NCBI GenBank assembly: GCA_946699065.1
Contig: CAMPDV010000452.1
Span: forward strand, 124,001-188,000
Direction: 5' to 3'
Source of the DNA: Loxodes magnus
Lineage: Eukaryota; Ciliophora; Karyorelictea; Loxodida; Loxodidae
Length of the DNA stretch: 64,000 nucleotides
Shown here piece after piece: positions 60,225 through 64,000 of the stretch (positions are counted from its first letter, which is position 1; the number at the start of each line of letters is the position of its first letter). The translations under genes were made by a program, and so were the position numbers. The notes below the pieces were generated by a model. It was not told where the DNA came from and ran no database searches. It saw only the letters and a list, made by a program, of their open reading frames with translations.

Positions 60225-60858
60225 CTTTTAAAAAAAAGAAGGTTAAAAGATAATAATTTATAAAGATAAAATGTAAGATAAACTTTAGAATTTATAATAA
60301 ATAAAATTAAAAAAGTAAAATTTCATTCAATTAGCAGATAATCCTTATTATTTTTAATTTAGATCCTCTTAAAATAAAATAGATAAAAAGATATTTTAAT
60401 TAATGTTATAATCTAAAAATATTAGAAGTAAAAAAAGAGTAAAATCTTAAAGAATTCTTTAGTGATAATACTTTTAGATAATCGTTAGTAAAGAGAAAGA
60501 AAGTCACAAATTTTAAGATTTTTTATTAAATTCACGAAGAAAAAATTAATATTAAAATTCAGTCCTGAAATGAATTATAATTTAAACATATTTAACTACA
60601 ATATCTATAAATTTTATATCTTTTTAAAAAAGCTAACTTTTTATATAAATTAAAGAACTATTTATAAAATTAAATAAATATTTTTATTATATATTAAATA
60701 ATTAAAAAATTTATAAATGTGTAAGGCAATTACAAATAAACCTTTCTTTATAAAAAGTTTAGCGTTTAGAAAATTATAAATAAATATACAATTACTAAAA
60801 CATTTAAACTAAAAATTACATAAATATTCTTATTTTTAGCAAATTTTAGCTTTAAATT

Positions 60859-60874
60859 CTAAAATTAAAAGGTT
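60859..60874. repeat. Left target-site duplication of ORF1c element, unit 3
   Basis: CTAAAATTAAAAGGTT, repeated at 61659-61674. Confidence 0.9.
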
Positions 60875-61529
60875 TTAAATTTAAATTAAAGTGTTAAAGA
60901 AGGATCGTCTACTTAAAAGCTTCCTACTTCCCTATCCAACCAATAGGAACTTGATCTCTAGGTGGTCTTCTCCTCCCTTCACTGTCAAGTTTTCGGAATG
61001 GTTGTCTCTTCATATAGCTTGCTTTCTTCTTATAAATTTCTCCATTCCTGGTTGGGTAAAATTAGGTTAGGTCATTCCATATTTTCTATTAAATCTTCTT
61101 TCTCTTCCAGCATCTCCATAGGTGGTCTGTTCTCCTGCAGATGTAACATTTTTTCCTAAAATATTTCTCTTTTGTTTGCTCAATTGGCTTATTATTCTCT
61201 TATTCGATCTCCATTGGGATAGATTGCATAGCCTATTATTTTACAGTTGTCTCTAATTTTTCCAATTTGATATGAATATTTTCATTCGATTCGTATAATT
61301 GTTCTAGCTGCCTATCGAATTCGTCAATTCTGATATTCATTGCAGCCTGGTTTAAGTTTCTAGGAGCATGGGTTTCCTCATCTTCTAAATGCTCTTGCTG
61401 TTCTTAAGCTAGTTCTTCAATCTGTTTTTCCAGATCTTTATTTTTTCCTATTAATGCTAAGATAAGCTTAGCCATTTCCTCCTTCGTCATTCCTAAGATT
61501 TGTTCTTTATTGAGATCTCCGAGGTCCAT
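60875..61529 (-). CDS. ORF1c copy, unit 3
   Basis: From ATG 61529, about 218 codons with the same coiled coil and CYICRRTDHLWRC knuckle. The extra base near 61568 joins the frame to upstream readings (ISTDDLPKKQNISNFQ) that are out of frame in unit 2, so the protein may begin further upstream in this copy; no earlier ATG is in frame. Plus-strand readings at 60962-61159 and 61500-61718 are shadows. Confidence 0.7.
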
Positions 61530-61658
61530 GTAGGGGTTGAATGTCCTAATCTAGGCCTGAAAGTTACTAATATTTTGCTTCTTGGGAAGGTCATCAGTCG
61601 ATATTGTTTCATGTTAGTGTTTCTAGGGTTGTCTGGGGGGTGTTGTTTAGAATTGCTC
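60875..61658 (-). mobile_element. 784-bp ORF1-only retroinsertion, unit 3
   Basis: Same site, ends and length as in unit 2, so inherited by duplication of the unit and not a new insertion. It differs by a few substitutions, a C-run of 6 instead of 7, and one extra base near 61568. Confidence 0.8.
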
Positions 61659-61674
61659 CTAAAATTAAAAGGTT
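61659..61674. repeat. Right target-site duplication of ORF1c element, unit 3
   Basis: Second copy of CTAAAATTAAAAGGTT. Confidence 0.9.
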
Positions 61675-61699
61675 ATCTTAATTTAATAAATAGAGCAAT

Positions 61700-62680
61700 A
61701 AAGATATCTAAAACTTAATAAATTCTAATAGAAAAAATATTGAAATTAAAAGAGATAATATTTATAGGATATTAATGAATCTATTAAGTTAAAAATAATT
61801 TCTAAAGTTTTATTATTATTAAATAATTAATTCTTATGCTACATAATTATTTGATTTAGTATAAACTAGCTAAAATGTAATAAAAATATAATATAAAATT
61901 AGTTGTTTAAGTTTAATAAAATAGATTTAAAATACTTTGATTAATATATAGTTAAATATTCTAAAAGGGATTCCTTGATTATGAAAGTTTTAAATTAGGC
62001 TTTTTAATAAATTGAATATGATTTAGTGATAATTTTAGAATATTTAAAGTAAATTAGGATTATTTAATAAATGATAATTGAATTTGATTAAAAAGGATAA
62101 AATGATTAGTTAGTATTTTGACTTAAAGTAGTTAATGAATAATAGACTAATGATTTAATGATTATATTGATTTTGAATAATAATGTTTATAGTTTTAAAA
62201 TATTAGTAGTATAATCCCTTATAATGCTTTTATATTTTTGATGACTAATTTAAATTAATCTTTTTTGATAAAATAATAATTTAATTAATTAATTTTATTA
62301 TTTTTAAATTAAATATACTAATTATTTATTTATCAATTCATAGTCATTTAACATTATTTAAATAACATTTAACTATATCAACAGTAACTATCAAAACTAC
62401 TATTACTACTATCAAATATACTATTTACATATTTTTACTAACAAACCTAAATAACTCATTTCAAATTACTTCTTTAATAACTTATATAATATCTATTTAT
62501 TATTTAACATACAAATATTACATTCTACTATTATAACAAAAACTATAACCTATTTTACTTCTACTAAATCCAAACCCATACCTAGTTATTAGATTATTAG
62601 AAACTAAAAAAAACTAAATACCATTTACTTTATTCCTATTAATATCAAACCTCTACTAACATTATTTCTATTTCTTAAAT
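61700..62680. other. GC-skew switch, unit 3
   Basis: Counterpart of 17760-18700; the switch lies near 62270-62330. Confidence 0.7.
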
Positions 62681-63211
62681 AAGAAAAAGAAGCAATAGTT
62701 ATAAGGGCACTTCTAAAACTAAAATTTAGAAATTTAAAATTTTTGCTTCAAAGTTTCCTCCTTAATAAACCGTTTTTTGAATTATTTACTTTACTATAAT
62801 GAAGCATACTATTATTTCCTTAAATAGAATTTTAACATAAGAACAACATGTGTAAGAGAAAGATTTAGATTAGCTATCTATAAGTCATTAAATATTGTAC
62901 AAGTGTTGGGAATAATAGTTGATTTTTACCTTTCACTTTAATATCGACAATGATAGCTCCAATTTAACAAAAATAATTCTACTTAGTAAAAAGAAAAAAA
63001 TTACATCATTTAATCTTTATTCTTAAAATAAGAGCAAAGAAACTAGTTTGAAGTAAGATAAATATTTATTAAAATTAAGAGTTATCAAGATAATCAAAAC
63101 CTTGCTTACTTATGAATATCCGCAAATAGATATTATAATTGATGATTTCAAAGAGTTTAGTAAGCATAGGATTATTTAAAAAAAATTTATTCTAATAATA
63201 CCTTTAAAGAA

Positions 63212-63880
63212 ATGCAGTCATATAAACAGCGAAAAGATTTGTTGATTTAATAAGAGATATATAAAAAGTTTTCTCTTTAATAATATACGCTAAATACAAT
63301 AGACGTCTAATTTAAGAAACTATTTCAATCTAAAAAATTAATTACTTATCTTATAACCTTTAATATGAACGGAATCGTCGATATATTAAAACTCAATTCA
63401 ATAAAGTTTGCTTAAGTAGATAGGAATTTGATACGTTTGAGTACATTTTCAAACGTAATCTTTTTGCAGATATTAAAAATTTTAATAAACTTAAAATAAT
63501 TAATGGAAAATAGTGTAAAAGACTTGTTTTATATGACTAAAACTATATTAATAAATAATTTACAAAAGATAAGATAATTAAATTAGATAAGTACATAAAA
63601 TTATTTCATCAATAATATTTAGGAGACCATTTAAGATTTTAAGAACTAGAATGAAGAGAAAATAAGTTATATTAAAAACCCATAAACAGATCTAATGAGC
63701 TTAAAAATTCTTTATCAAGATGAGAGTGAAAGAGAACCATGAATGAAATATAGAAACTTTTAAATTTAGCGTAATTTGCATGGTTAAATGCCAATAATTA
63801 TACAATTATGTCTCAATATTTAAAATATTTAAACTCTTATAGTTTATTATTATTACTTATTATTTAAACTTTTAAATAGT
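63212..63880 (+). pseudogene. Copy of the 40851 candidate ORF, unit 3
   Basis: Starts MQSYKQRKDLLIQQEIYKK as in unit 2, but one A is missing near 63475 so the frame is lost in the middle. Weak for the same reasons as the unit 2 copy. Confidence 0.25.
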
Positions 63881-64000
63881 GAATAAGATTTTTAAATTAT
63901 TAATTTAAAAAATTAAAATAAATTATTTTAATAATTATCATTTATTTTATTATTTTAAGCTAAAATATGGGCCTTTCTAATATAGCTGTTGATATATATA

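Larger units (their letters stand above)
44781..64000. repeat. Tandem unit 3 (cut by window end)
   Basis: Direct repeat of unit 2, shifted by about 21.4-22.4 kb. It shares the ORF1c insertion with unit 2 and adds a private ORF2 insertion at 45145-45862. It has an expanded 42-bp minisatellite around 48.2 kb and a 20-bp deletion near 56525. The window ends before the right-hand ORF2 remnant. Confidence 0.9.

Noticed and set aside
1..64000. tRNA, rRNA, CRISPR array or telomeric repeats
   Set aside because: No cloverleaf-like G+C-rich 70-90-bp block, rRNA core motif, regular short spacers or telomere tandem was seen.

Overview
The window is about 80% A+T nuclear DNA that reads as protein only under a ciliate-type code. 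UAA and UAG fall where glutamine is expected, for example at the conserved Q of the reverse-transcriptase Q-x-G-F motif. UGA falls where tryptophan is expected, for example at the Trp of WD40 blades, yet UGA also appears to end genes. UAA/UAG=Gln with UGA=Trp-or-stop is known from karyorelictid ciliates such as Loxodes, and a related all-sense code from Condylostoma. A 22-nt intron fits such a tiny-intron ciliate. The species assignment is inference. Because all three stop codons can be sense, ORF length is weak evidence here. I relied on motifs, homology between copies and codon composition.

Layout: positions 1-2.4 kb are a left flank with a broken coiled-coil retrotransposon ORF1. The rest is a direct tandem array of about 21-kb units: unit 1 about 2411-23374, unit 2 about 23375-44780, unit 3 about 44781 to the window end, where it is cut off. 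From left to right each unit carries: an A+T-rich stretch with a dispersed ~150-bp repeat; a minus-strand seven-bladed WD40 gene with one 22-nt intron; about 5 kb of very well conserved noncoding DNA; a minus-strand ORF1-like gene (ORF1a); a frame-broken coding remnant; the plus-strand 3' end of a non-LTR retrotransposon ORF2; a second ORF1 remnant (ORF1b); a sharp GC-skew switch; a weak candidate ORF; and a minus-strand ORF2/reverse-transcriptase remnant spanning the unit junction.

Units 2 and 3 share a 784-bp ORF1-only retroinsertion with a 16-bp target-site duplication, and unit 1 keeps the empty site. Unit 3 alone has a 718-bp 5'-truncated ORF2 insertion with a 15-bp duplication. These insertions order the history: the ancestor of units 2 and 3 split from unit 1, then unit 3 took a further hit.

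The most interesting content is the set of three WD40 paralogues. Flanks, exon 1 and intron are nearly identical between copies, but the WD40 exon differs strongly. The changes cluster at the same few slots of each blade, the pattern known from fungal HET-E/HET-D (HNWD) recognition propellers. This suggests a diversifying ligand-recognition family. No tRNA, rRNA or CRISPR array was seen.
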